From Gentiana macrophylla (taxonomy: Eukaryota; Streptophyta; Magnoliopsida; Gentianales; Gentianaceae): a stretch of DNA of 64,000 nucleotides. The translations under genes were made by a program, and so were the position numbers. The notes beneath the pieces are model-generated. The model worked only from the letters and a program-made list of their open reading frames with translations. It did not search any database and was not told where the DNA came from. Every line of letters begins with the position of its first letter. The stretch's first letter is position 1. The stretch covers positions 76,795,491-76,859,490 of the forward strand of contig CM047806.1 of the NCBI GenBank assembly GCA_026214975.1. Direction: 5' to 3'. Shown here one piece after another: positions 10,104-21,630 of the stretch.

Positions 10104-12375
10104 CCTACTTATGGCATTGTAGACTTGGCCATATAAATAAGAATCGCATTTCCAAACTCCATAAAGATGGAATGTTGGATCAATTCGATTACGAATCGTT
10201 TGATACATGTGAAGCTTGTTTACTTGGCAAGATGACAAAGTCACCTTTTAGTGGCAAAGGGATAAGATCCAATGAATTGCTTGAGCTCATACATACTGAT
10301 GTATGTGGCCCAATGTAATTCAAACCAATGGAGGATACTCTTATTTTATCATTTTCACTGATGACCATTCTCGTTATGGTTATATATACTTAATGAAGTA
10401 TAAGTCTGAAGCCTTCGAAAAGTTCAAGGAATTCAGAAGTGAAGTGGAGAAACAACTAGGTAAAAAAATCAAAACGCTTCGATCTGATCGAGGCGGAGAA
10501 TACCTAGATGGAGAGTTTTAGAGTTATTTAAAGGATAATGGGATTCTACCTGAATGGACCCCTCCAGGTACGCCTCAAATGAATGGCATATCTGAGAGGA
10601 GGAACCGTACTTTGTTAGACATGGTACGATTCATGATGAGCTACGCAGTTCTTCCAAAATCGTTTTGGGGGTATGCTCTAGAAACCGCATCCTATACACT
10701 GAACCGAGTTCCATCAAAGACGGTTGAGTCCACTCCCTATGAAGTGTTCAAAGGGAAGAAACCAACACCAGGTTACATGAAACCTTGGGGATGTCCAGTT
10801 TTTGTGAAACGTACCATGCCTGACAAATTGGAACCTAGATCTGACAAATGTCTGTTTGTGGGATATCCTTGGGAAACCAAAGGGTACCAATTTTACCACC
10901 ATGAGGAACAAAAGGTGTTTGTTGCCAGGACTGGCCACTTTCTGGAGAAAGAGTTTATTCTGGATAGGGTCAGTGGGAGTAAAATTGATCTTGAAGAAAT
11001 TCGAGAACCACTTACGGATAACAGTCCGTTGATGGAAGTAGAGGAGACACCACATACAAATGTGGCGCCACCCTCTACCGTAGACACACTAACACCTCGA
11101 AGATCCACCAGGGAACGCCGTGAACCCGAAAGGTACACTAGCGTGTATCTCATAGAAGATGAGGACCCTAGAACTTATGAGGAAGTGCTATTAAGGCATG
11201 ACAAAGAGAAATGGCTGGAAGCCATGAATTCTGAAATGGAATCCATGAAAGACAACCAAGTTTGAAACTTAGTTGATCCACCTGAGGGAATAGTTCCCAT
11301 AGGGTGCAAATGGGTCTTTAAGAGAAAGACCGACATGGACGGTAACATGACTACCCACAAGGCTAGGTTACTGGCAAAAGGTTATATGCAAAGACAAGGA
11401 GTTGACTATGATGAAACCTTCTCGCCTGTTGCCATGTTAAAATCCATTAGAATTTTGCTCGCTATTGCAGCATACCATGATTACAAAATCTGGCAGATGG
11501 ATGTGAAAACAGCTTTCCTTAACGGGGAACTCATGCGAGGAAGTGTATATGACACAGCCTGAGGGATTCACAACCAATGACGCCGGGATGGTATGTAAAC
11601 TGCAAAGATCCATTTATGGATTAAAGCAAGCTTCTCGGAGTTGTAATCTTTGCTTTGATGAGATAATCAAACAGTTTGATTTCATCAAGAACGAAGATGA
11701 GCCCTGTGTTTACAAGAAGGTTAGTGGGAGTGCCATTATGTTCTTAGTGCTTTATGTATATGACATATTGCTCATAGGAAATGATGTGCCTATGTTACAA
11801 TCAGTCAAAGCTTGGTTATCCAAGAACTTCTCAATGAAGGACATGGGTGAGGCAGCCTATATTCTAGGAATAAAGATCTATAGAAATAGATCTAAAAGGT
11901 TGCTTGGTCTGTCGCAATCCACCTATATAGACAAGATGCTGAAGAGATTCAGCATGGAGCAGTCCAAAAGGGATTGCTGCCCATGTCACATGGGGTCTAC
12001 CTGTCAAAGGGAATGAGTCCTAAGATAGAGGAGGAAAGGGCACAAATTAGTAAAGTCCCTTATGCTTCGGCAATCGGGTCTATCATGTATGCCATGTTAT
12101 GCACAAGACCAGATGTCTCGTACCCTCTTAGTATGACTAGTAGGTACCAGTCCAATACAGGTGATGGTCACTGGATTGCTGTCAAGAATATCCTAAAGTA
12201 CTTGAGACGTACTAGGGATATGTTCCTGGTTTTTAGGAATGATGATTTGGTATTACGAGGTTACACAGATGCCAGTTTCCAAACTGACAAAGATGACTTT
12301 AAGTCACAATCTGGATTTTTTTTCACGCTTAAGGGTGGAGCAGTGAGCTGGAAGAGTTCCAAGCATAACAGTAGA
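10104..12375 (+). pseudogene. Ty1-copia integrase, reverse transcriptase and RNase H, broken
   Basis: Continuation of the 6325 copia element. The pre-integrase motif LWHCRLGH appears at about 10108, followed by the integrase core (FTDDHSRYGY; SDRGGEY; MNGISERRNRT), then a 228-codon frame (10579-11265). Reverse transcriptase runs 11275-12000 with WQMDVKTAFLNG and SIYGLKQASR; the catalytic YVDD reads YVYD at about 11755. RNase H follows to about 12375 (YTDASF; SQSGF; GGAVSWKSSK). Stops occur near 10315, 10519, 11263 and 11560, with frameshifts near 11545 and 11980. The C-terminus and 3' LTR are lost at the junction with the Tekay-like LTR. Confidence 0.85.
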
Positions 12376-12401
12376 GATCACTCGCCCTCTCTACAAGCTC
12401 C

Positions 12402-13575
12402 ATAGTACATCCTTGCACAAGTAAGGTTTGTTACATCAATACCAAAGGACACCACGCACGGTGAACAACTGCACCGCAACACGGTAAGCACCTCGAGGGC
12501 ACGGGCTTAGGTCCCGTGAAGGAGTCACATGCGTCCCTTGGCATCAGACCAAGTAGAGGGGTGCAAAAATCTCATGCCACTGACGTTGGTGTGCAACAAG
12601 GAACGCCGGTGGAAAATCGTGGACTGACGTTTTCTGAGTTTTAACTCTTTTAGAAAGGGAACGTCGGTGGTACTGGTGTTCTTTGTGGAGCACCAACATC
12701 AGTGACGATGTTGGTGCTCCACAAGAAACACCAGTGGCACTAACGTTCCATTTGTAAAAAATCACCGGGTGTCCGAAGTAATTTTTTGTGGTGCCGGGAG
12801 TAATAGGGGTGCCAATAGTAAATAGGGGGTGCCGATAGAACCCCCTATAATAATAATGTGGACATTAATTCATGTAGTTGTTTCAAACAAAAGTGGAACA
12901 TATTCAACAGGCTGGCCGAACATAATATTAGGCACGCATACTATCACTTAAATTGACATGAACAATTTGTTATATCAATCAATAATAACACAACAAAATA
13001 CCGATTGAAGAACACCCCTCTACCTTTGGTATTTCGAAAACGAATTCGAAAGTAAAAACTTGAAAGAAAAGTTTTGAATCCTGGAACCAACACCTCTACG
13101 AATATCCTACGATAATTAAACGACAAGCTACGATTAGCCAATCCTCTAATTCACCAAAATCTCAGATTTTCTCAGGAACGAACGGATCTACAATTAGGGC
13201 TAGGAAGGAAAATTTACCGGAAAAAATAAGGGCTAGTATCGAAACAATCGCCTCCTCGAGGTGATCAATTTATTCTACTATGATCTGCACCAAAAATCAA
13301 CCAATAAACCCCGAATTTGGAAAACAAAGTCTGACCTTTTTTTTCCATTGTACGGCATCTCATCCAATTTTACAGAAAGAATTGCCGTGTACAAAACTAA
13401 TAGTAATTTAGGTAATGGTTACCTTTTATACCCATTATTTAAAATCCATTAAAATAAATAACTAAATCCTTTTAATTAAATCCTTTTTAATTAAATAAAT
13501 AGGTTAAATACTAATTAGGTCATAGTACACATACCCAATTACCATTTTACCCTTTCAGAAATTCAGGGTGTTACA
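12402..13575 (-). repeat. Partial 3' LTR of the minus-strand Tekay-like element
   Basis: 12402-12570 matches 18518-18690 and 12848-13575 matches about 19340-20016. The intervening 0.65 kb of the intact LTR is replaced here by about 275 bp that contains a long hairpin. Ends with GTTACA at 13575, the complement of the LTR start TGTAAC. Confidence 0.8.
12658..12749. repeat. Long near-perfect hairpin (foldback)
   Basis: Arms 12658-12700 and 12707-12749 are 43 bp each and complementary except for a few positions around GGAACGT and CTGGTGTT; the 6-base loop is AGTGAC. Neighbouring sequence repeats related words (AACGCCGGTGG, GACGTTGGTG). The hairpin is absent from the sister LTR at 17972-20016. 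Confidence 0.9.
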
Positions 13576-14577
13576 TCCCTCCCCACTTAAAACAAGTTTC
13601 GTCCTCGAAACTGAACATAACTGGAAGGTACTTGAACTATGGAACTTCCTCGAAAGTGAACATAACTGGAAGGTACTTGAACTATGGAACTTCACAAATA
13701 CCTCGTCTTCTATAACTTATGTTGCCTCTGTCGGTGTGACTGCTTCAATGACCCATGGCTAGTTGTACGTCTTCCTTCTTAGCCTTCTTCTTCTTCTGCT
13801 CTGAAGTGCAACTGATTCTTACACGTAGGTCAAGATCTCCTCAACCATTTTAAGATCCAAGATTTCTTCCACATCAACGTCGGTTAACCGTTTCCATATC
13901 ATTGATACATGAAGAACGTCATACACCCCTGAAGGGGGTTTTGGTAACTCCAAAAGGATAAGCTAAAGGTCCGAATTTTGCGAATATCACGTTAGAGCCT
14001 TCATATCCAGGGCTTACCTTGTATGTCTTCCCAAACCGTCTTACCTCTCTCATTGAGGACGCCCTTTAGATGCACTTTATCTTCAGCTTCAAACTCTAAC
14101 AGTCTTCTTCTTCCATCTCCCCAACTCTTCTACCTATCTTGAGCCATCTCTAGGTTGCGACGGTCCACTTTAATCTTCTATCTGTCTTGCTGTATCAACT
14201 CTGGTCTTGTGATCTGTCATTGTTCCACTTTAGCTCAGAGCTTCAAACAGTGACATCTGGATGTTGGCGTGGTAACTGGTGTCATAACCAAATATGCTTT
14301 CTCTTTCTTCATAGAAGGCCTCCAACATTGCTGTTTCAACTCTCTACATGTCCCGGTTGCTCCGGGGTGAACTGCAATTGCTATCATGTGGGCTTCATAC
14401 ATCATTGTCTTCTTCAAATCTTCCATATCCGAAACACGAAGCCGATTTTTTTTGATGCTGAAGGTTGCCATCTTCATCTAACTCGCGACCACTGGCTGGT
14501 TTGATCCCGACCACTCGCTTGTAACTGACAACAACCTTTGTGATATCATCAACTGCCTCAAATCTTGCAATCAACAA
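13576..14577 (-). pseudogene. Tekay-like 3' pol remnant (integrase)
   Basis: Reading minus from 14477 the frame shows a degraded integrase zinc-binding region: Glu-Ala-His, then HPGATGTCRELKQ and a Trp-Arg-Pro where Trp-Trp-Pro is normal. The intact equivalent is in the plus-strand element at about 20348-20430. The stretch down to 13576 is decayed pol and chromodomain-side sequence ending in the polypurine tract (13576-13588). Multiple stops. Confidence 0.65.
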
Positions 14578-17500
14578 TATAATACACTTTACTTGCTCTT
14601 GCTAACCTATGTCCTGAATGCTTGAGCTTCCCAACTGACCCACAGCTACTGGCATACTTGACTTCTATTAATCTCAACCTCCATCACTACAACACAAGTT
14701 TGCTGGAGAACTGCAAGGATCCCAGCTGAAGGGCTTCATAAACTTTTCAGAAGGAAGGGAGCATGCATTCTCCATACTTTCTCCCTGAAGATCTGACCCA
14801 ATCCCTATGCCACAGTGAGGAAGATATAAAATACTTTACAAAATATCCGAGGGTGAAACCAATGTGGAAATAGTAAAGGCCAAAATATGGTACAAACAAC
14901 ATAAAAAGAGTTGAGCGTTTGTATTTTTGAATTTTTTTTATGGATTTTCTTGGAAAGACCAAAGGTATTAAGAAGCGACAAGTTGAGCACCGGGGTGATG
15001 AGTCAACTTGGTAAGCCAAGAAAGAATAAAGCACACGAAACACGATTGGTTCAAAATCGAAGGATGAGGAATTGTGTCATAATAAAAAAAGTAGCCACCA
15101 GAAGGAAAAACAATGGAACATCACATCAGAGAGTGGAAGGAAGAGACGGTGGTCTACAAAAGAACTCGGATCGCTTGGAAGGAAGGTAATTGAGCTTTTC
15201 ACATAGGCCCGTAGAAAGTGGAGACGTTTGGATAAACATCACATGATGGTCTTGGAAACATCTAATACAAAAAGGAAAAGAAGGTTGAACTTGGAAACAT
15301 TTAACACAATAGAAAATGATATCTATCTCAAGAACATTAGGCAAGTGACCTTAACTGGTAATTATTTTGATCAACAAAATGGTGTTAGCGAATTAAGAGG
15401 GTTCTCGATTCGCATGAATGTTGTAGAGTAATCCCTCCTCAATAGAAGAACAAAGAAAAAGTGCAAGGTCGAGCACCTGAAGGGCTAAACAATTGATATT
15501 CCAAAAGAAAAGGTGAAAATCCCAACATGAAGAGGTTATAGGGCCAATACGAGCATACCAAAAGGTCTTAGGAAGGCGTGATACTTGTCACGAAGTGTCC
15601 GAATTTGCAACAAAGCATGGTTATTTCAAGATTGAAACGAGATAGAATTTCCATCAAGGTAAAGTAAGGGAAGAATAAAAAGGTTTGAAAAAGGGTCCGC
15701 AACGAATAATATTTGAAGTGAAGGAGATAAGACACTTAAGAAATGTCAGATAAATTTTGATTTCGTAGAATTAGTTCAAACTTTCAAAAGGAGTGTGAAA
15801 TACCATTGATGATCCAATTCAAGGGTTCAAAGTTGCACTACTCGAGAGGAATATTACACTGCCAAGGATTAAATGGTCAAGGTTATCCCTTATGAGGGAA
15901 TGAAAAGGTTAAAACAAAATAGTCATTTCAACCGGTGTAACAAAATTGTAATAGAAATACCATGACAGAAGAGGGAATGTCAAAAGGTGTGTCTGGTGGT
16001 TCATGGCTCTAAATGGCCTGAAAGAGATTTAAAAACGAGAAGGAACAAGGTGCATTAATCCGGGTTGGAATTAATACAATTTTGGAGTTCAAATGTTGGT
16101 TGGCAAGATAGGTTCGAAAGGCATCTCGGCAAAGACTACCTTCTGCTTAAACTGGTTTAGTGCAGATTGCCAAAAGGTTAAGGGTAAGTAATTGAAAATG
16201 TATGTCATAGTAGGCTTTAAAGACCTGACTGGCAAAAAGGTGAGATGCATACCTTGAAAGAGTAGGCAACATTAGATGAAAAGCTTACAATATCAACGCT
16301 ACCCTTAGAAGGGAAGCTGAGAATGAACACAAGTAAGAAGAATGTTTTGTCATTATAAAGTTTAATCAATTATGGATTGAAAGGAAGGGTAGGAGTGCAA
16401 CAGCGCGAAGTCAGAGGGGACTTGCTTCATTAATTTAAAGTAAAAAGGTGTGAACTTGTTCAAAAGAAAAACTTAAAGAGATATGCTTCTGAGGTAACTT
16501 ATGGCACAAGATGGTGAGTAGTTGCTGAATTCAAGGATCTCGAGTAAGTAACAAATGGGAATCAATTTACTAGAAAATTCATGATTGAAGAAAGGCATAA
16601 AAATGATTTGGACTTCAAGCATGGCATACCAGAAGGTAACGTCTTGGTGCTTGTTTATACCTGCAAAAGAAACCATAACGTTAGCCTTACAAACATCCTA
16701 CTAAAAGCCTTAAACCAGAAGAAGATCAAACTTCGGGGAAACTTCTATAACATAGAAATCATAACTTACTACTCTCTTAGATCTAACCCTATGTCAAGAG
16801 GTGAGGATTCAATTTAGGTCATTGTTTTAGATATTTACCCCAGACCTATCATTGTTGACTTGTGCAGCTCAAACGAAAAGGAGTTTGAGTACGATCCAAA
16901 GAGAGTTTCAGATATTGGAGTTTCCCAAGTGATACCAAAATATTAGAATTTTTGGATGATAAAAAGTAAGTCAAAAACAATTATTTTTGCCGATTGCACA
17001 AGCTGTCAGAATTTTCAGATTGGTAAACACTGACTTAAATTGCATATTGTGCTCAAACGAAAAGTAATTCGAACTTGATTCCAAAAGGAAAGTTGTAGAT
17101 AAAGGTTTTTTCTGCAACATATAAAAAATTCAGGTCAATTGAAACCATTTAAACTGTTCAAAACAGAAGAAGAAATGAAAGTGCTGCTGCAGATTTTATG
17201 GACAGAGTGTCCGGTATCAACATGGATTTTATGAACCATCCAAAATGGTTATCGAGTTGATGTAAAAAGAGAAATTGTAGACAAAACTGTGATATACTAT
17301 TCTGAAAATTTTCAGAATTTTTAGAGCAAGGAAAACTGTTTTACATGAAAGGCAAACACAGAAACAAAAGCATTCGCCCGTGTTGGATTAAGTTAACTCC
17401 AAGGACGATAAAAACCATGTATTGAAGCAAGAAACCTTTAACACCGGTGGTTGAATTGAATAAGAAGCACTTGGAAAAGATAGAATTGTATATGGAGTTT

Positions 17501-17958
17501 GTGTGGAACCCATATCGGTGCAAAGCAGGGTCAAAGAATTTTGATAAGCAACAAAGCAAGTAAAAGTGGAAGGAGAAATTGGAGGATTTGTAGAGTCGAA
17601 TCAGATATCGTACTCTACAAAGGTTGGCCAAGTGAACAGTGGACTTTGTTATTGGTGTGTAAATGAAAATGGAAAGATCTTGATAGGGAGTGTAAGGAAA
17701 ATTCAACCCAGAGTACCTCAACTTAAGGGTGTAGGCATAAGACACTGATCCCAAAGCTTTACTTAAGGGGTTTCACTTAGTCCTAGGTGACATGGTTTGG
17801 TTTAGAGACATCAACCTTATAGGGTTCTGTGCTTAGCGGGCTAACTTAAGAGGGTCTACACCTAAAAGATCTAACTCCAAGATTCCCATCTTACGTTTCT
17901 AAACACAACTGCACCACTTCTCAAGAGTTTAAGTCCTATACAACGGTGTTACTTGCCT
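14578..17958 (-). other. Non-coding leader of the Tekay-like element (no gene seen)
   Basis: No convincing protein is encoded on either strand across this 3.4 kb. The minus strand of about 16850-17340 contains diverged sub-repeats with words such as CTACAACTTTC, TTTACATCAACTC and TTTTCAGAATTTT. The same kind of array occurs on the plus strand at about 36780-37250, downstream of another Tekay-like LTR, so I read this as the 5' leader of the element family. The gag-pol that should separate leader from integrase has been lost. Confidence 0.5.
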
Positions 17959-17970
17959 CTCTGATACCAA
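17959..17970 (-). other. Met-type primer binding site
   Basis: The minus strand reads TTGGTATCAGAG directly after the LTR end GGGCGTCACA, a standard plant initiator-Met tRNA primer site with the usual short spacer. It fixes the orientation of the element. Confidence 0.85.
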
Positions 17971-17971
17971 C

Positions 17972-20016
17972 TGTGACGCCCATGTCCCGGATACTGAGAC
18001 CCTACCCGGAAAAGAACGCCCGGCATGCATATAATTAAATTTTAATCTAATTATATACGTAAGCCTTACGTAAGAAGACATCAGAGAACAAGAGGAAGGT
18101 AAAGCCACTGACTCGGATACTTAAAATAACTACTAAAACGATCGAAAGTAACACATGATGCATCTATTACAACATCAAAGACTTATTATAATCATCAAAT
18201 ACAAATGTATCTGTTACAAAACGTTAACCATAAACTCAAACCATTGATTTCTATCATTACAAGGAATAAAAGAATCTATACCAAAACCACAATGCAGTAA
18301 AGAATAATAAACTCCATCTGCATCATCTCCGGGTCACTCCTTAGTGGCCTAAAAACGACCTACAAAAACACCACCTTCTCGGGGTGGGGACACGAGAGAA
18401 GAGGGGGTAAGTACATACGTACTTAGTAAGGGTTAGAAGAAACAGTTACAGTTAAAGCCAATACATACAGATATATAACATAAAAATCTTCTACAATCAC
18501 TACCACATAGGTTGTAAGTAGTACATCCTTGCACAAGTAAGGTTTGTTACATCAATACCAAAGGACTTTACGCACGGTGAACAACTGCACCGCAACACGG
18601 TAAGCACCTCGAGGGCACGGGCTTAGGTCCCCGTGAGGGAGTCACACGCGTCCCTTGGCATCAGACCAAGTAGAGAGGTGCAAAAATCCCATGCTAAGAA
18701 GAATAGTCATGCCTCACCAATGATATCGACGTTTTAGCTTTTAGACACGCACATATGTAAATTTACGAGTTTAAATCTAACTACCTGATTTATTCACATA
18801 AAAGGCTTCCTAAGGACATCTAGCCCTAGACAACTAATTACACTACCTAGCACATTGTAAAAGGATCAATAACTACTAAGTCACTGTCTCACAAGGCCTA
18901 AACAACGTCTTCCGGTGCTCCCACCTTCTCCCCGCAAAGGGTCTCAGTTGTGGTGCTGAGCCAAGGCTACCAGAAGACGTAGTTAGACATTACAAATTAA
19001 CATATAATATCCCACAATTGACATGCATATCAAACCATAACACATTATACACAAATAATATTCAAACAAGATGAATTATCACACTGAATGATATTTGGGA
19101 ACATAAACACCACCTTATATATTATTTTTATAATTATTATTAATATTATTACAATATGGAAGGACACCGATAGGTAATCCTTTGCTTTTGTTTTCTTTCT
19201 CTACAAATACGTGTATAATATAATGTAATATAAACAAAATAGCCTGCTAATAGCATACCCTTTTTCCTGTTGAGTGCCGTCGTGCACACATGCCTGGGAA
19301 TTCATCTCAGGACCAATCCGAATATAATGATAATAATATATTAATAATGTGGAAATTAATTCATGTAGTTGTTTCAAACAAAAGTGGAACACGCCGGCAG
19401 AATATATAATATTAGGCACGCATACTATCACTTAATTAAATTGACATTAACAATTTGCTATATCAATCAATAATAACACAACAAAACACCGATTGAAGAA
19501 CATCCTCTTACCTTTGGTATTTTAAAAGCGAATTCGAAAGCAAAAACTTGAAAGAAAAGTTTTGAATCCTCGAATCAACACCTCTACAAATATCCTACGA
19601 TAATTAAACGACAAACTACGATTAGCCAATCCTGTAATTTACCGAAATCTCAGATTTTGTCAAGAACGAACGGATCTATAATTAGGGCTACGAAGGAAAT
19701 TTACCGAAAAAAATAACGGTTAGTATCGAAACGATCCCCTCCTCCCAGTTATGGCCAGCACCGAAAATCAACTATTAAACACCAAATTTGGAAAACAACG
19801 TCCGACCTTTTCTTTCCTTTGTACAGCCTCTCGTCCAATTTTGTAGAAAAAATTGCCGTGTACAAAACTAATAGTAATTTAGGTAATGATTCCCTTTATA
19901 TCCATTATTTTAAATCCATTAAAATAAATAACTAAATCCTTTTTAATTTAATAAATAGGTTAAATAATAATTAGGTTATATACCATTTTACCCTTTCAGA
20001 AATTCGGAATGTTACA
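17972..20016 (-). repeat. 5' LTR of the minus-strand Tekay-like element
   Basis: A 2045-bp LTR; on the minus strand it starts TGTAACATTCCG and ends GGGCGTCACA. The complete LTR of this element, used as reference for the partial copy at 12402-13575. No coding sequence is supported inside it. Confidence 0.8.
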
Positions 20017-20027
20017 TCATCGGAGTG

Positions 20028-20165
20028 TAAAGTCCCACATCGGTAAAATAAGAGAATGCTCACCCCCATATAAGTGTGAGACGTAATAAAGGTCTTGTCA
20101 ACTCGGGTTAGCCCTTTTAGACCAAGCGAGGACGGCGGTCTAAGCTCAGTGTTTGGCGCCATTGA
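20028..20165 (+). mobile_element. Fragment of an unclassified LTR-type repeat
   Basis: Contains TGTAAAGTCCCACATCGG, a start shared by many small plant LTR elements, and near 20152 TTTGGCGCC, which resembles the start of a tRNA-Asp-type primer site. The piece is too short to classify. It abuts the Tekay-like pol at about 20167. Confidence 0.35.
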
Positions 20166-20166
20166 T

Positions 20167-21630
20167 GGCAAGGTCAGAATTGTTGGATGATATCCGGGCA
20201 AAGCAAGATGAAGACCAGTGTTAGTTGATTTGAAGCGCGTAGCTCGAGAGAAGCCTACAGTGGGTTATCAGTTGGATAAGAGTGGTCATCTTTGGTATGG
20301 TGATCGTTTGTGTGTGCCTGATATTGATGGACTAAGGCAGCAGGTCATGGATGAAGCCCATAAGATTGCTTTTCCGGTTCATCCAGGATCTACCAAGATG
20401 TACAGAGATCTCAAAGAGAGGTATTGGTGGCCTGGCATGAAGTTGGATATCGCAGAGTTTGTGGCAAAGTGTGATACATGTTAGAGAGTTAAAGCAGAGC
20501 ATTGAAGGCCAGGAGGTTTGTTGAAGCCTTTGGAAGTACCGGAATGGAAGTGGGAGAACATCACGATGGACTTCATCACCGGTTTACCGCATACGAAGAG
20601 TGGCCATGACATGATTTGGGTGATTGTTGACAGACTCAAAAAATCAGCCCATTTCTTGCTATGTAAGGTTGACAGGGATAGTAGATTTATAAGTCACTTC
20701 TGGTGTGCCTTTATCTATTGTATCCGACAGGGATAGTAGATTTATAAGTCACTTCTGGAAAGGTTTGCAAAAGGCTTTTGGAACTAGGATGATTTGAGTC
20801 TGACCTTTCACCCATGAGACAGACGGTCAATCCGAGAGGACAATTCAGACTCTCGAGGACATGCTTAGAGCTTGTGTTCTTGAAATAGGGGGATCATGGT
20901 ATGATTACCTCTCAGTGGCAGAGTTCGCTTATAATAACAGTTGTCATGCTAGTTTAGGGATGCCACCTTTTGAGGCCTTGTACGGTAGGAAATGCCGGAC
21001 TCCACTTTATTGGGACGAAGTTGGGGAAAAGCAGTTTACAGGGCCAGAGTTAGTTAAGCAGGCTAAGGAGAAAGTTGAGATGTTACGGAAGAATCTTAAT
21101 GCCGCTCAAGACCAACAGAAGAGTTGGGAAGATATCAGAAGAAGACCGTTAGAGTTTGCAGTTGGGGACAGAGTGTATCTACGAGCTTCTCCGATGAAGG
21201 GTGTTAAGAGGTTTGGGGAGAAAGGGAAACTGAGTCCGAGATATGTGGGGCCTTTTGATATCATTGAAAGGACTGGAAAGTTAGCATATAGACTTCGATT
21301 ACCGGAATCGATGTCTCGGGTACATAATGTCTTCCATGTATCTATGCTTAAGAAGTGTTTATCTACTACGGATGTGGAATCTCATTTTGATCCGGAATTT
21401 CTTTGAGATAACCTATCCTATGTTGAGAAGCCGGTTAAGATTCTTGATAGGAAAGAGAAGATGGTCAAGAGAAGGATGATTTCTTTGGTCTTGGTGCAAT
21501 GGAGCAATCATTCACCAAGTGAAGCGACATGGGAAGAGGAATATGTGATGACAGTTGAGTTTCCAGAGTTTATAGATCTTCCAGGTACGTTCAAGTTTCG
21601 AGGACGAAACTCCTCTTAAGGGGGGAGGAA
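20167..21630 (+). pseudogene. Tekay-like 3' pol: integrase and chromodomain region
   Basis: From 20218 the frame covers the end of RNase H, then the integrase zinc-binding domain (AHKIAFPVHPGSTKMY, YWWPGMK, and CDTC at 20475), the core start ([17 protein letters not shown]) and [14 protein letters not shown] after CDTC, a small local duplication of the GACAGGGATAGTAG piece (about 20670-20745), and a TGA near 20798 break it. A long frame, 20861-21406, holds the rest of the core (YNNSCHASLGMPPFEALYGR) and the C-terminal domain (VGDRVYLRASPMKG; SRVHNVFHVSMLKK). After a stop at 21404 a chromodomain-like end follows, with SEATWEEE, then the polypurine tract. Confidence 0.85.
21615..21630 (+). other. 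Polypurine tract of the plus-strand Tekay-like element
   Basis: TCGAGGACGAAAC is followed by TTAAGGGGGGAGGAA and then the LTR start TGTAATATC, the standard Tekay/Del 3' junction. Confidence 0.85.

Larger units (their letters stand above)
12402..20016 (-). mobile_element. Minus-strand Tekay/Del-like chromovirus, internally deleted
   Basis: The right LTR (17972-20016, minus-strand 5' LTR) and the partial left LTR (12402-13575, 3' LTR) share long similar blocks. On the minus strand a Met primer site follows the 5' LTR, and the sequence before the 3' LTR ends in TTCGAGGACGAAACTTG and AAGTGGGGAGGGA, the usual Tekay/Del end. Between them only an integrase fragment is recognisable; gag, protease and reverse transcriptase are absent or unrecognisable. 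The left LTR lacks the part equivalent to 17972-18517, so the element is truncated where it meets the copia RNase H. Confidence 0.75.

Noticed and set aside
17341..17754. 137-codon minus-strand frame
   Set aside because: Phe/Leu/Tyr-rich without motif, inside the non-coding leader of the Tekay-like element; composition explains the open frame.
20028..20165. Cassandra-type TRIM with 5S rRNA
   Set aside because: The LTR-like start is similar to many TRIMs but no 5S-like box sequence is present.
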